Positions 8,573 to 17,221 of a stretch of DNA of 64,000 nucleotides are shown piece after piece (the stretch's first letter is position 1; each line of letters opens with the position of its first letter). The stretch is from Thermincola carboxydiphila (GTDB lineage Bacteria; Bacillota; Thermincolia; Thermincolales; UBA2595). The stretch is from positions 1-64,000 of the forward strand of contig JAENZX010000016.1 of the NCBI GenBank assembly GCA_016841045.1, given 5' to 3'. The position numbers were made by a program, and so were the translations under genes. The notes below the pieces were generated by a model that did no database searches, was not told the origin of the DNA, and worked only from the letters and a program-made list of their open reading frames with translations.

Positions 8573-9508
8573 TTACTGTTTTCTTTCCCTGCTGCTCCTG
8601 GCCTTTCTTGTCTTCTCACAGATCTTGCAACCATCACAGAACTTTACCCTGTCCCCAAACACGCTTTTGATGGTTTCTGTAGCCCTGGCGGAACAGGCAT
8701 CACTTTCCTTATAGTGCAAAATTACCGTACTTGGCGCTATTGTAATCAATGCACTAATGAGCAGGTCTTCGTAATTTATCTCGGTATCTCCGGTCTCAAT
8801 CAGAAACCCGTCAAGGTACTCACTGCTGATATTTTTGTTGTCTCCGTCAAGCAGCTTAAAATATCCTGAAGGCTGAGCCAGGACCTGAACGGTTTCCAAA
8901 CGCGGCTCCTGGATTTCCACGAAATACTTCAGGAGTTTGATAAACTCCTTGTATTCCTTTTCCAGCATAAAATCATCCACAGCCTTATCAGCTGCACTGT
9001 ATATTTCCTGGAGATAATCCTTGAGCCGGAAGCGGATGAAACCCTCAATTATCAGTCGGTCACTGGTATGCAGGTATTCAATAAGTTTTTGCAGCACCAG
9101 CGCCTTCCTGCTCAGGTAATGCACAAATGTGTCGTCATCAGGCTCAGCCCCGTGATTAAGATGATTTAAAGCGATATCATAAATTACCTGCTGTTCCTCA
9201 GGCAGAAAATAATAGTAGTTGTGCTTGATTATATCCCTGAGCAGGCCCTTTTCCCAATAATTGATAATAATTTCTGAAACAACATTGGCAATATAGTGTT
9301 TGAATATTGACCGGGTTTCTTCCTCTGAATAGCTTGAGTTTCCATAATCAGCAATATTATACCCTAAAAATGTTAAACCCCCGGTTGGGGGAGACTCTTC
9401 CAGAGATACTTTGATACCGTCGTTCTGCAGCATTGCAAATTCTGTGTCCAGCTTGCTTTTAAGCAGCTCTATGTTCTCCCTGGCACCAATAGAAAAGGAT
9501 GCTTGCAT
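8573..9508 (-). CDS. ytxC: YtxC-like sporulation protein
   Basis: The 311-residue protein resembles B. subtilis YtxC, a putative sporulation protein of unknown biochemical role, whose gene lies next to thrS there too. Recognisable stretches include NVVSEIIINYWEKGLL, YFLPEEQQVIY and LIIEGFIRFRLKDYL. The C-terminal tail carries CDGCKICEKTRKAR, a short Cys cluster that might bind metal. No signal peptide or membrane span is evident. GGGGGTGAAA precedes the ATG. Its presence supports a spore-forming host. Confidence 0.85.
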   Translation of the reverse strand: MQASFSIGARENIELLKSKLDTEFAMLQNDGIKVSLEESPPTGGLTFLGYNIADYGNSSYSEEETRSIFKHYIANVVSEIIINYWEKGLLRDIIKHNYYYFLPEEQQVIYDIALNHLNHGAEPDDDTFVHYLSRKALVLQKLIEYLHTSDRLIIEGFIRFRLKDYLQEIYSAADKAVDDFMLEKEYKEFIKLLKYFVEIQEPRLETVQVLAQPSGYFKLLDGDNKNISSEYLDGFLIETGDTEINYEDLLISALITIAPSTVILHYKESDACSARATETIKSVFGDRVKFCDGCKICEKTRKARSSRERKQ

Positions 9509-9589
9509 TGTTTCACCCCCGTTTGCTAATAGTATATGAGAAATTTTTTTTTTGTATACAATACATTAAAAGGTCTTTAATGCGTAAAC

Positions 9590-9618
9590 AAAAAAGGCTG
9601 ACCGTGTTTTGGTCAACC
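9590..9618 (-). terminator. Terminator after tRNA-Val
   Basis: On the minus strand GGTTGACC, 7-nt loop, GGTCAGCC, then TTTTTTG, about 15 nt past the tRNA 3' end. Confidence 0.9.
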
Positions 9619-9632
9619 TCGTAATTTATATT

Positions 9633-9707
9633 TGGTGGGCGAGAGAAGAATTGAACTTCCGGCCTCTTCCGTGTCAAGGAAGCGTTCTCCCACTGAACTA
9701 CTCGCCC
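9633..9707 (-). tRNA. tRNA-Val (GAC anticodon)
   Basis: The 75-nt cloverleaf is complete. The acceptor GGGCGAG pairs with CTCGCCC, the D arm is GTTC/GAAC, the anticodon stem is CTTCC/GGAAG around loop TTGACAC (anticodon GAC), and the T arm carries TTCAATT. The CCA end is encoded. Its own promoter lies upstream and a terminator downstream. Confidence 0.95.
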
Positions 9708-9739
9708 AAAAAACTATTTAATTAATGCCATGTAATATT

Positions 9740-9767
9740 ATTATATATATTTTATCTCTGTTGTCAA
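9740..9767 (-). promoter_or_regulatory. Promoter of tRNA-Val
   Basis: TTGACA (9767-9762), 16-nt spacer, TATAAT (9745-9740) on the minus strand, about 33 nt from the tRNA 5' end. Confidence 0.7.
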
Positions 9768-9786
9768 GGCCTCTGCTATCCAGGCA

Positions 9787-10989
9787 TCATTCGTACCTTA
9801 AGGCCTGAATGGGGTCCAGCCGTGCTGCCTTTCGTGCAGGATAAATACCGAAAAAGAGTCCGACCAGCAGGGCAAATATAAAGGCAGCAGGGACAGACCA
9901 GGGAGAGATTACCGTGGGCAGGTTGGGGACTACCCGGTCAAGTAAACGGGAGCCGAAAAATCCGGCTGCAATACCCAGAATCCCGCCCAGTGCGCTGATA
10001 AAAACCGATTCCAGTAAAAACTGAAACATTATATCTCTCTTCTTGGCTCCCACAGCCTTCCTGATTCCGATTTCGCGGGTCCTTTCCGTAACTGTCACCA
10101 GCATTATATTCATTATTCCTATTCCGCCAACAATAAGGGACACTCCGGCAATCCCTCCCAGCATCCCTGTGAGTGTTCCCATAATTCCCTGGAAGGTATT
10201 CAGGATATCTTCTTGTTCACTGACCACAAAATCATTTTTTTCATGCCTGCTGCCGATAATCCTTCTGGTTTCTGCAACGGCTGTGCTGACCATATCCGGC
10301 CCGGCAGCCTGGATAAACATCATATTAACCTGATTGGTATCAAGCATTTCTTCGGCTACAGTTATCGGTATAAACACCCTGTCATCATTATCAATCGTCA
10401 GTGTGGGACCCTTTTTGTCCATTACCCCGACTACTTTAAATTCCGTCTTATTTAACATGATGGTCTTACCCACAGGATTTTCCCCGGCAAATATCTTCCG
10501 GCGCACAGTATCCCCGATGACAGCAACATGCCTGTATCCCCGGATATCTCCTATACTGAAAAAACTGCCGGCAGCCAGCGGCGAATTACGGACATCACTG
10601 TAACTTTCTGTAGTCCCGCTTAAAAGAGTAGCTTTTGTTTCTCCCTGATATGAAACATTGGCTCCACTCTCAATCAGGGGGGCCACACTCTTTACCGCTG
10701 CTGAGTTACGTTCCACAGCAAGGGCATCCTCATACGAAAGTTCACTTACCGCTGCCCCCAAAGAACTGGCATTCATGCCCACAGCACCTTTGCCCGGTGT
10801 TACCAGAACCAGATTGGACCCCAGTCCCTGAATCTGGCTGGAAATAGATGATTTCACACCTTCACCTATAGAAACCAGGGTGATTACTGAGCCGACCCCG
10901 ATAATTACACCAAGCATGGTCAGAAGTGACCTCATCTTATTTGATATTAGACCGCGTAAGGCGATCCTTAATGTTTCAAATATTTTCAA
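9787..10989 (-). CDS. MacB-type ABC transporter permease
   Basis: This 400-residue protein has the MacB/FtsX layout: an N-terminal membrane helix (LLTMLGVIIGVGSVITLV, residues ~22-40), a large extracytoplasmic MacB core domain (~45-270), then three membrane helices, with TERTREIGIRKAVGA between the first two and IYPARKAARLDPIQALRYE at the end. Such permeases drive mechanotransmission, exporting peptides, antibiotics or lipoproteins without passing substrate through a classical channel. The start overlaps the ATPase gene by 4 nt. No membrane-fusion partner gene is present, as is common in Gram-positive pairs. Confidence 0.93.
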   Translation of the reverse strand: MKIFETLRIALRGLISNKMRSLLTMLGVIIGVGSVITLVSIGEGVKSSISSQIQGLGSNLVLVTPGKGAVGMNASSLGAAVSELSYEDALAVERNSAAVKSVAPLIESGANVSYQGETKATLLSGTTESYSDVRNSPLAAGSFFSIGDIRGYRHVAVIGDTVRRKIFAGENPVGKTIMLNKTEFKVVGVMDKKGPTLTIDNDDRVFIPITVAEEMLDTNQVNMMFIQAAGPDMVSTAVAETRRIIGSRHEKNDFVVSEQEDILNTFQGIMGTLTGMLGGIAGVSLIVGGIGIMNIMLVTVTERTREIGIRKAVGAKKRDIMFQFLLESVFISALGGILGIAAGFFGSRLLDRVVPNLPTVISPWSVPAAFIFALLVGLFFGIYPARKAARLDPIQALRYE

Positions 10990-11765
10990 AAACTATCCCT
11001 GCCATTCCTTTCATGGGGCCTGCCAAATTCCACTACCCCTTGTTTTGTATCATAAACAAATGTCCTGTTTTCCTTTTTGTTGAGGTTATTACCGGAAACA
11101 TCAGAGACAATCTCTCCATCCCTGAGATAAACTATTCTCCGTGTCTGAATAGCCACATCACTGTCATGGGTAACCACAACAACTGTAACCCCAATACTGT
11201 TCAGGGTATCAAAAAGTTTGATGATTTCAGTCCCGGCCCTGGTATCCAGATTGCCTGTAGGCTCATCTGCCAGCAGTACTGCAGGGTGGTTGACCAGAGC
11301 CCTGGCAATTGCCACCCTTTGTTTCTGCCCTCCTGACAGTTCATTGGGATAGTGGTGCATCCTGTCCTTAAGGCCGACAACCTCAAGGAGTTCCATGGCT
11401 ATATTACGCCTCTTGGCAGCAGGCACTCCGGCATAAACCATAGGCAGCTCAACATTGGCAAGGGCTGTGGACCTCGAAAGCAGATTGAAGTTTTGGAACA
11501 CAAACCCAATATACTGATTACGCAGGACTGCCAGCTGGTTATCATTAAGACGGCTGATGTCCCTCCCTTTAAATTTATAAACCCCCGACGTGGGCCGGTC
11601 CAGACACCCCAGGATATTCATCAGGGTAGACTTGCCTGACCCTGATGGCCCCATGATTGACAATATTTCACCTGCACCTATATCCAGATTAATATTCTGC
11701 AGGGCTGCAACCCGGTTACTTTTCAGACCATAAAATTTATACATATTTGATATTTGAATTACCAT
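10986..11765 (-). CDS. MacB/LolD-type ABC transporter ATP-binding protein
   Basis: This 259-residue ATPase has Walker A GPSGSGKS (residues 39-46), Q-loop FVFQNFNLL, signature LSGGQKQR, Walker B VLLADEPTG and the switch His in VVVTHD. It matches the three-component exporter subfamily that works with MacB-like permeases, encoded immediately downstream with a 4-nt overlap. The C-terminal ~40 residues (NLNKKENRTFVYD onward) extend past the usual domain. The substrate is unknown. A Cys-rich peptide gene with its own terminator lies just upstream. Confidence 0.93.
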   Translation of the reverse strand: MVIQISNMYKFYGLKSNRVAALQNINLDIGAGEILSIMGPSGSGKSTLMNILGCLDRPTSGVYKFKGRDISRLNDNQLAVLRNQYIGFVFQNFNLLSRSTALANVELPMVYAGVPAAKRRNIAMELLEVVGLKDRMHHYPNELSGGQKQRVAIARALVNHPAVLLADEPTGNLDTRAGTEIIKLFDTLNSIGVTVVVVTHDSDVAIQTRRIVYLRDGEIVSDVSGNNLNKKENRTFVYDTKQGVVEFGRPHERNGRDSF

Positions 11766-11809
11766 CTTTTACCCCGGTCAACAGTGATTTTTTATTTAGT
11801 GTTACCCAA

Positions 11810-11843
11810 TAAAAAAACCTTCATCCCTGTTTGGGGATAAAGG
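11810..11843 (-). terminator. Terminator after the Cys-rich peptide gene
   Basis: On the minus strand CCTTTATCCC, short loop, GGGATGAAGG, TTTTTTT. It lies about 18 nt past the small gene and before the ABC transporter genes. Confidence 0.8.
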
Positions 11844-11861
11844 TAAAGGAAAAACAAAAGG

Positions 11862-11993
11862 CTAGCTTACTACTCTCCGGTCTTCAATTATTGGAGTGGG
11901 GCATAGTTTAATATCAAAGCTTCCTGTCTGTCCCTGGCATCCGTTCTTGTACTCCTCACACTGTTCACAGTTAATGCAAGCTTCTTCACACAC
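11862..11993 (-). CDS. Small Cys-rich protein (43 residues)
   Basis: A GTG at 11993 with GGGAGGGG upstream opens a 43-codon frame ending at TAG. The product starts MCEEACINCEQCEEY and contains six Cys, including CEEACINCEQC and two later single Cys (NGCQG, KLCPT). The spacing suggests a metal-binding peptide or small zinc-ribbon/ferredoxin-like protein; the family is not recognised. A clean terminator directly follows, which supports a real transcript. It reads in the same direction as the ABC exporter genes downstream. Confidence 0.6.
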   Translation of the reverse strand: MCEEACINCEQCEEYKNGCQGQTGSFDIKLCPTPIIEDRRVVS

Positions 11994-12129
11994 ATTTAAC
12001 CCCTCCCTTTATTAAAAAAGAACCCCACAAAAAAGGGCTCTCTGGCCTGACAAATATGCGCTTATGAATGTTACCCCTTTCACATTTCATTTTAGTATTT
12101 TTTATTATAAAAGTCAAAACTCCTGACAT

Positions 12130-12152
12130 AAAAAAACCACCCGCCAGGGTGG
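12130..12152 (-). terminator. Terminator after the XRE regulator
   Basis: On the minus strand CCACCC TGGC GGGTGG followed by TTTTTTT. Confidence 0.85.
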
Positions 12153-12256
12153 AATTCAGGGATTTTAGGAGAACGAGATTTCTCCCGCTTATATTATCAC
12201 CATTTTGAGTTAAAATAGTTAGGGACCGTATGAATTTTATAAACAGTCCCGGTTTA

Positions 12257-12586
12257 TTAGTCTTTTTTATTATGTTTTATAAGGGTTTTGGTCACTTCAA
12301 TCACAGTTTTTATTTCTTCTTCTGATTTCTCCCGCACCAGAAACGCAAGTTCATCAACAAGGGATTTAGGGGCGATTTTATAACTATCCGACAATAACTG
12401 GTCCACAGTAACCCCCAGTGAATTAGCAATGTTTACGACTGTTTCCAGGCTTGGTTTTCTCTCGCCCCTCTCTATCTGGCCCAGAAATGAGACAGAAATG
12501 TTGGCATGTTCAGCCAATTTTTCCTGGGTCATTTTGTTAAAAATCCTCTGCCTCCGGATCCGTTCACCCATCATTTTATAATTCAT
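12257..12586 (-). CDS. XRE-family helix-turn-helix regulator
   Basis: This 109-residue protein has an HTH_3 domain at residues ~5-60: ERIRRQRIFNKMTQEKLAEHA, then SVSFLGQIERGERKPS as turn and recognition helix, then LETVVNIANSLGVTVDQLL. A short C-terminal helical tail ends TLIKHNKKD. ATG 12586 has AAGGAG 9 nt upstream, so the longer reading from 12613 is rejected. It is divergent from the small gene at 12793 across ~200 AT-rich nt and may regulate it, itself, or both. The target is unknown. Confidence 0.85.
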   Translation of the reverse strand: MNYKMMGERIRRQRIFNKMTQEKLAEHANISVSFLGQIERGERKPSLETVVNIANSLGVTVDQLLSDSYKIAPKSLVDELAFLVREKSEEEIKTVIEVTKTLIKHNKKD

Positions 12587-12703
12587 GATGTTCAACTCCT
12601 TATCAATCAGCAAAAAAGTGGGGGCCTGCCAGTGACCGGGCTATCGGATAAATACTACCATATCAGGTATTAATATCTTATAATCCCTAAGCGTTTTTTA
12701 TTG

Positions 12704-12732
12704 TTGCCATTAGCATTATTTTGGTGTATTAT
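12704..12732 (+). promoter_or_regulatory. Possible promoter for the gene at 12793
   Basis: TTGCCA (12704-12709), 17-nt spacer, TATTAT (12727-12732). It lies in the divergent intergenic region about 60 nt before the start codon. Confidence 0.4.
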
Positions 12733-12792
12733 AGTGTATATAGATAATTTTGGTATTTTATAATAATTAATCTAAGGAGTTGATGTTAATTT

Positions 12793-13017
12793 ATGCCAAA
12801 AAAGTATACCACCTGGAGAAAACTAAACCTTACAGTTTCCGGTTCTCAGGCAGGGGACTTGCTGGCAGCATATTTTGGCAGCGAAACATACAGAAAATAT
12901 AACAGGCAACCATGGAATTTTACCTATTATAACGGTGACCGGACTCTGCTTAATTTGGACGAGTTTAAGGAATTCTCCCTCAGATTCGATGCTGAAATTA
13001 ATTTCAATATAACATGA
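12793..13017 (+). CDS. Small hypothetical protein (74 residues)
   Basis: The product, starting MPKKYTTWRKLNLTVSGSQ, is not recognised. It is rich in aromatic residues (TYRKYNRQPWNFTYYN) and has no membrane segment or Cys. AAGGAG stands 13 nt before the ATG, a slightly long spacing. Its position divergent from an XRE regulator suggests that regulator may control it. It precedes a DUF1657 gene in the same direction by about 100 nt. Confidence 0.55.
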   Translation: MPKKYTTWRKLNLTVSGSQAGDLLAAYFGSETYRKYNRQPWNFTYYNGDRTLLNLDEFKEFSLRFDAEINFNIT

Positions 13018-13113
13018 TGACTCTGTGTTATTCTTTTTTTACCAGTATTGTGTACAACTTTTAAGGAAAAGATAATACCGTCTCAAAATAATATTTTATC
13101 AGGAGGTTATTTT

Positions 13114-13335
13114 TTGACAGTAGGAGATAAAATGCATCAGACCCTGGCCAGCCTGGAAGGCGCAGCTGCCAACCTGAAAACATTTGCCCTGGAAACCAAT
13201 GACCAGAACGCCAAGCAAATGTTCAATGACCTGAGCGGCCAGGTTGAGACAATCTCCAATTCCCTTAAGGGGCGTGTCAACTATGTTGAGCACCAGGAGC
13301 CACAGTACAAGATCCAGCAGCAGAAGCAACAATAA
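13114..13335 (+). CDS. DUF1657 domain protein
   Basis: The 73-residue protein starts at TTG 13114 behind CAGGAGGT. MTVGDKMHQTLASLEGAAANL and EHQEPQYK match DUF1657 at start and end. These small helical proteins are typical of spore formers and often lie near spoVA-type or DUF421 genes; their role is unknown. An in-frame start at 13048 lacks a ribosome binding site. The tail is Gln/Lys-rich. A terminator follows directly. Confidence 0.85.
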   Translation: MTVGDKMHQTLASLEGAAANLKTFALETNDQNAKQMFNDLSGQVETISNSLKGRVNYVEHQEPQYKIQQQKQQ

Positions 13336-13348
13336 CCGGTAACCTCCC

Positions 13349-13388
13349 AAAGAAGCCTTTGCCTTGTGTGAGGCTTCTTTGTTCTTTC
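13349..13388 (+). terminator. Terminator after the DUF1657 gene
   Basis: AAAGAAGCCT, 12-nt loop, AGGCTTCTTT, then a short T-rich run. Confidence 0.8.
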
Positions 13389-13401
13389 AGTCAAATTAAA
13401 A

Positions 13402-13441
13402 GGACGCGCATCTTTCAGTTCCCGGTGCGCGCGCCTTTTTT
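13402..13441 (+). terminator. Second hairpin terminator
   Basis: GGACGCGCA pairs imperfectly with TGCGCGCGCC, followed by TTTTTT. It is a back-up to the preceding terminator. Confidence 0.65.
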
Positions 13442-13615
13442 AGCCTTTTCCACACTGCGGAGCCGTTACCGCTTCAGCTGTTTTACGACTCCGGCGTATC
13501 CCTTACTGGTAAATGGGGAAATGATATACTTTCTTGAAGTAAAATAAAAGGAATCATCATTTTACCGGCGTATATGTTTAAAAAGGCTGAAAAATTAAGT
13601 TTCGGAGGGATGGCA

Positions 13616-14710
13616 TTGCTGGATAAAACTGAATTCCTGAACATTTTATATAATATGCCGGCACCCGGGTCACTGACTGACCTCCTGGGAGCTGCTGCCA
13701 TTTTAATATTTTCCCTGATACTGAGAAATACCCTGACCAGTATTTTGACCGGAATTTTGACCCGGCTTTCAGGTAAAACCAGGACCGGTTTTGATGACCA
13801 TATAGTTATTTCTTTTGAAAAGCCTCTGCGATGGTTTTGGGTTTTGCTGGGGGTTTACCTGGCCCTAGTCTTTCTTCCTCTAAATCCGGGATACAACCTG
13901 ATTGCGGCAAAAATTTTTCGCTCAGGGCTGATACTCCTGGGTGCCGCCGGCTTTTACAACCTTTCCGGAAGCTATGACCTGCTGCGCGATGACCTGGAAA
14001 AGGTATTTGGACTCCAAATTGATAAAATACTGATGCCCTTTATGTCAAAAGTATTCAGGGTGGTTATCATAGCCCTGGCGCTGACTATGGTGGCCCATGA
14101 ATGGGACTATGATGTCAGCAGTTTTATTGCGGGGCTGGGACTTGGTGGCCTGGCCTTTGCCCTGGCTGCCAAAGATACGGTATCTAACATATTTGGAGGA
14201 ATAGTAATTATCACCGACAAACCCTTCTCTATCGGTGACTGGATCCATACCCCAAGTGTTGAAGGAGTAGTTGAAGACATTAATTTCCGCAGTACCAAGA
14301 TCAGGACATTCGCCCAGGCCCTGGTCACCGTCCCCAATGCAACCCTGGTTAACGAACCCGTGACCAACTGGACGAGAATGGGCATCAGGAGGATCACTTT
14401 CAAACTGGGAGTTACCTACTCAACACCACGTGCCAAACTGGAAGCATGTGTGCAAAAAATCCGTTCCATGCTGGAATCCCACCCCGAAATATATAAGGAT
14501 TTTATCCTGGTTAATTTTGATTCTTTTAATGAAAGCAGCCTGGACATCTTCCTGTACTTCTTTACCAATACAACAAACTGGGCCGAATACCTGAAAATCA
14601 AAGAGGATGTTAACTTTAAGATAATGGAAATCCTGGAGGCAGAAGGGGTCACTGTGGCCTTTCCCAGTACCAGTATCTATTTTGAAACACCTCTGGAAAC
14701 CGTAAAGTAA
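13616..14710 (+). CDS. MscS-family mechanosensitive channel
   Basis: This is a roughly 364-residue membrane protein. Three to four N-terminal helices precede the pore helix region VSSFIAGLGLGGLAFALAAKDT, the Gly/Ala-packed TM3 typical of MscS, then the beta domain (IITDKPFSIGDWI, GVVEDINFRSTKIRT, VPNATL) and the alpha/beta cytoplasmic cage. It releases ions under osmotic stress. TTG at 13616 is chosen because CGGAGGG is well placed for it; the ATG at 13574 has no such site. It is a single-gene unit between terminators. Confidence 0.93.
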   Translation: MLDKTEFLNILYNMPAPGSLTDLLGAAAILIFSLILRNTLTSILTGILTRLSGKTRTGFDDHIVISFEKPLRWFWVLLGVYLALVFLPLNPGYNLIAAKIFRSGLILLGAAGFYNLSGSYDLLRDDLEKVFGLQIDKILMPFMSKVFRVVIIALALTMVAHEWDYDVSSFIAGLGLGGLAFALAAKDTVSNIFGGIVIITDKPFSIGDWIHTPSVEGVVEDINFRSTKIRTFAQALVTVPNATLVNEPVTNWTRMGIRRITFKLGVTYSTPRAKLEACVQKIRSMLESHPEIYKDFILVNFDSFNESSLDIFLYFFTNTTNWAEYLKIKEDVNFKIMEILEAEGVTVAFPSTSIYFETPLETVK

Positions 14711-14756
14711 TGTTAACAGGCAGTGAAGACCTGATTCCGTTTGGTAAAAGTAAAGA

Positions 14757-14783
14757 GTCCCATAATATCTTATCTTATGGGAC
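14757..14783. terminator. Bidirectional hairpin between convergent genes
   Basis: GTCCCATAA and TTATGGGAC form a 9-bp stem between the MscS gene (+) and the ribbon-helix-helix gene (-). T tracts on both sides are weak. Confidence 0.55.
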
Positions 14784-14790
14784 ATTTCCT

Positions 14791-14973
14791 TTAATTATCT
14801 CTATCTTTGTTTTTGACATTTCCTTTCAGTCTTCCGGCTTTTTTGGCTGATTCACGCAGCAAGAATTCGATATGGGCATTTACGCTGCGCAGCTCATCAG
14901 CAGCCCAGTGTTCCAGTGTTTCATAAAGCGCCGGGTCAATGCGGAGCGGAAAACTCTTTTTTTTGCCAGCCAT
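14791..14973 (-). CDS. Arc-like ribbon-helix-helix DNA-binding protein
   Basis: This 60-residue basic protein has [19 protein letters not shown] as the beta strand and first helix, and [18 protein letters not shown] as the second helix, the Arc/MetJ ribbon-helix-helix fold. It should dimerise and bind DNA. It lies 11 nt downstream of an SPFH protein gene, a pairing I recall as common in bacteria, where this small protein may regulate the membrane partner. AAAGGA precedes the ATG. No toxin gene is adjacent. Confidence 0.75.
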   Translation of the reverse strand: MAGKKKSFPLRIDPALYETLEHWAADELRSVNAHIEFLLRESAKKAGRLKGNVKNKDRDN

Positions 14974-14984
14974 AAATACGTCCT

Positions 14985-15830
14985 TTAATAAAGGCTTCCC
15001 GTATTGATAACAGGCTGGGCTGCCCTGTCAGAGACGATGGCTACCAGCAGGTTATTGATCATGGCAACTTTCCGCTCTTCATCCAGTTCCACAATATCAT
15101 CCCGGAGCAGTTGTTCTATGGCCATCTGGGCCATCCCAACGGCTCCCTCCACAATTTTTTTCCGGGCTGAAACAACTGCTGAGGCCTGCTGTCTCTGCAG
15201 CATGGCATGAGCAATTTCAGTTGCATAGGCCAGGTGTGTCAGCCGGGCCTCAATAACCTCAACCCCGGCTACCGAAAGACGTGCCTGTAGTTCGGTCCCC
15301 AGTTCGGCAGCGACTTCTTCGGCATTCCCCCGCAGTGAATACCCTCCGTCATCTTCAAATGTGTCATACGGATACCGTGTCGCCACGTGACGCAGTGCTG
15401 TTTCACTCTGAATCTCCACAAATTCCTCATAATCATCAACATCGAACAGGGCTTTTGCCGAATCCACCACTCTGAATACAACAACAGCAGCAATTTCAAT
15501 GGGATTACCTTCAACATCATTCACCTTCAATTTGGCACTGTTGAAATTGCGCACCCTGAGGGATACCTTTTTCCTGAAACAGAGGGGTACTGTCAGCCAC
15601 ATACCGGCATCCCTGACAGAACCAAGATACCTCCCGAAAAAGGTCAGGGCCATTGCCTGGTTTGGCTGGACAACAATTATTCCCGAAGCCAGAATGGAAG
15701 CAACTATCACAAACAAGACACCTGTCACCGGTTTGAAAGCCGTAAATGCCGCAATTCCCCCTGCCATCAGAGCCAAAAAAACCACTGCCCCCAAAAACCC
15801 GTTAATCCGCCATGCCCTGGTCTCATTCAT
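14985..15830 (-). CDS. SPFH (band 7) domain membrane protein
   Basis: In this 281-residue protein an N-terminal pair of hydrophobic segments ([19 protein letters not shown] and [20 protein letters not shown]) is followed by an SPFH domain. [21 protein letters not shown] opens the fold, [21 protein letters not shown] and [14 protein letters not shown] lie in the middle, and an oligomerising coiled coil contains [26 protein letters not shown] proteins form large membrane rings marking microdomains. The coupled ribbon-helix-helix gene downstream probably shares its mRNA. Confidence 0.9.
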   Translation of the reverse strand: MNETRAWRINGFLGAVVFLALMAGGIAAFTAFKPVTGVLFVIVASILASGIIVVQPNQAMALTFFGRYLGSVRDAGMWLTVPLCFRKKVSLRVRNFNSAKLKVNDVEGNPIEIAAVVVFRVVDSAKALFDVDDYEEFVEIQSETALRHVATRYPYDTFEDDGGYSLRGNAEEVAAELGTELQARLSVAGVEVIEARLTHLAYATEIAHAMLQRQQASAVVSARKKIVEGAVGMAQMAIEQLLRDDIVELDEERKVAMINNLLVAIVSDRAAQPVINTGSLY

Positions 15831-15910
15831 TAAACCTGCCCCCTGTCACTTCAAATATTTATAATATAATTATGATATCACTTTGATATAGCTTTTGTCA
15901 ACAGGCAGGA

Positions 15911-16837
15911 TTATAAAACCAGTCTGAGACCCAGTTCCCTGGCGTAATTTAACGACTCCCGGTATTCCTCCGGAGTCAGTTTCCGGGATAGTTCCCTGTA
16001 TTCAAATGCCCGGTGGGCCGGATAGTATTGCTCCATAAGGTTCACCATACAGTCAGGTGACAGTTCCTCACTAATAAATTTAAGTACTTCCCTGGTATCA
16101 CCGGTTCCCCCGGGCATCATCAGGTGCCTGATGATAAGACCGCGCCAGGCAATGCCTGCTGAATCTGTCTGCACCCCTCCAACCTGGCGGTCCATTTCCC
16201 TAAGGGTCTCCCTGACCTTTTCCGGATAGTCCCTGACACCGGAATACTTCTCAGCCCTCTCCTGCATGGTGTACTTAAAATCCGGCATATAAATGTCAAC
16301 TACCCTGTCAAGGAGCAGGAGGGTCTCTTTCTTCTCATAACCTCCGCAGTTATATACCAGTGGCAGTTTCAGGCCCTTTTCCCTTGCCAGGGCCAATGCC
16401 GCCAGAATACTGGGCACAAAGTGTGTGGGGGTTACCAGGTTTATATTATGACACCTGTAATCTTCCTGGAGGGTAAGCATGATATCGGCCAGTTCACCCT
16501 CAGGGACAACCTCTCCCTCACCCCCGAAACTGAGCTCACAGTTTTGACAGAAAACACACCTCATATTGCAGTACGCAAAAAAAATGGTCCCTGACCCGTT
16601 TCTACCTACAAGTACCGGTTCTTCTCCAAAATGGGGGCCATAACTGGAAACAACTGCCTGGTCAGGAGCCCGGCAGAACCCGGCTTCTTTTTTCCGGTTA
16701 ACCCCGCACTCATGGGGACAAAGGCGGCAGTCCGTCAGGTGGGTACGGGCCTTTCTTATTCTTTCTTCCAGCTCACTATCCGGTAAGTTGAGATAACCTG
16801 GTGCCATTTTGCTACTCATGAATGCTTTTTCCTCCAT
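15911..16837 (-). CDS. Radical SAM protein, PflA/PflX-like
   Basis: This is a 308-residue [4Fe-4S]-SAM enzyme with the CxxxCxxC motif at Cys90, Cys94 and Cys97 (AYCNMRCVFC). A Cys-rich lead-in, CRLCPHECGVNRKKEAGFC at residues 37-55, precedes it, a pattern of the COG1313/PflX group related to pyruvate formate-lyase activating enzyme. The natural substrate of this group is not settled. ATG 16837 and ATG 16819 are both possible starts; GGAGG lies between them and favours 16819. No glycyl radical enzyme gene is in the window. Confidence 0.82.
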   Translation of the reverse strand: MEEKAFMSSKMAPGYLNLPDSELEERIRKARTHLTDCRLCPHECGVNRKKEAGFCRAPDQAVVSSYGPHFGEEPVLVGRNGSGTIFFAYCNMRCVFCQNCELSFGGEGEVVPEGELADIMLTLQEDYRCHNINLVTPTHFVPSILAALALAREKGLKLPLVYNCGGYEKKETLLLLDRVVDIYMPDFKYTMQERAEKYSGVRDYPEKVRETLREMDRQVGGVQTDSAGIAWRGLIIRHLMMPGGTGDTREVLKFISEELSPDCMVNLMEQYYPAHRAFEYRELSRKLTPEEYRESLNYARELGLRLVL

Positions 16838-17095
16838 CCTGTTTACCTGGTTGTTTACCTGGTTGTCTGCCTGAATTCTCTGCAGCTGACTTCACCGTAT
16901 CGGTTTCTGTCATGCCCGCTCCCCAGGCAGCGACTTGTCCTGGAACTGCCTGAAAACGAACCCGGAAGGTTGTTCCACCCGGACCTGTGTCAAAATCAAT
17001 CCTGGCATTTTCCGGCATCTGCAGTACGTCTGGTTATCTGCAGTGGAAAAAGCCTCGCAAGGAATCCGGTTAATCTCATGGACACACCCCACCCC
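16812..17095 (-). pseudogene. Probable remnant of a sensor histidine kinase
   Basis: One minus-strand frame reads GCVHEINRIPCEAFST (around 17090-17050), which looks like an H-box (HEIN-P-EA-ST). In another frame, with only about 10 residues between, PENARIDFDTGPGGTTFRVRF (around 17018-16955) looks like the end of an ATPase domain with the G2 box. Most of the kinase between these two motifs is absent, and one frameshift separates them. No intact start is seen. The reading rests on short motifs and could be coincidence. Confidence 0.4.
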
Positions 17096-17111
17096 TGATA
17101 ATAGTAATTAC

Positions 17112-17143
17112 AAAAAACGACCTTTTTTATTATAAGGTCGTTT
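17112..17143 (-). terminator. Terminator after the amidohydrolase operon
   Basis: AACGACCTT and AAGGTCGTT form a stem followed on the minus strand by TTTTTTG. It lies about 80 nt past the amidohydrolase stop. Confidence 0.85.
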
Positions 17144-17221
17144 AGTGATAAAAGTCCTGAAAACAGTGTCGATTGGGAGTGTGGATTAATGTCGACAATG
17201 AGAGAAACATCTGAATTAATG

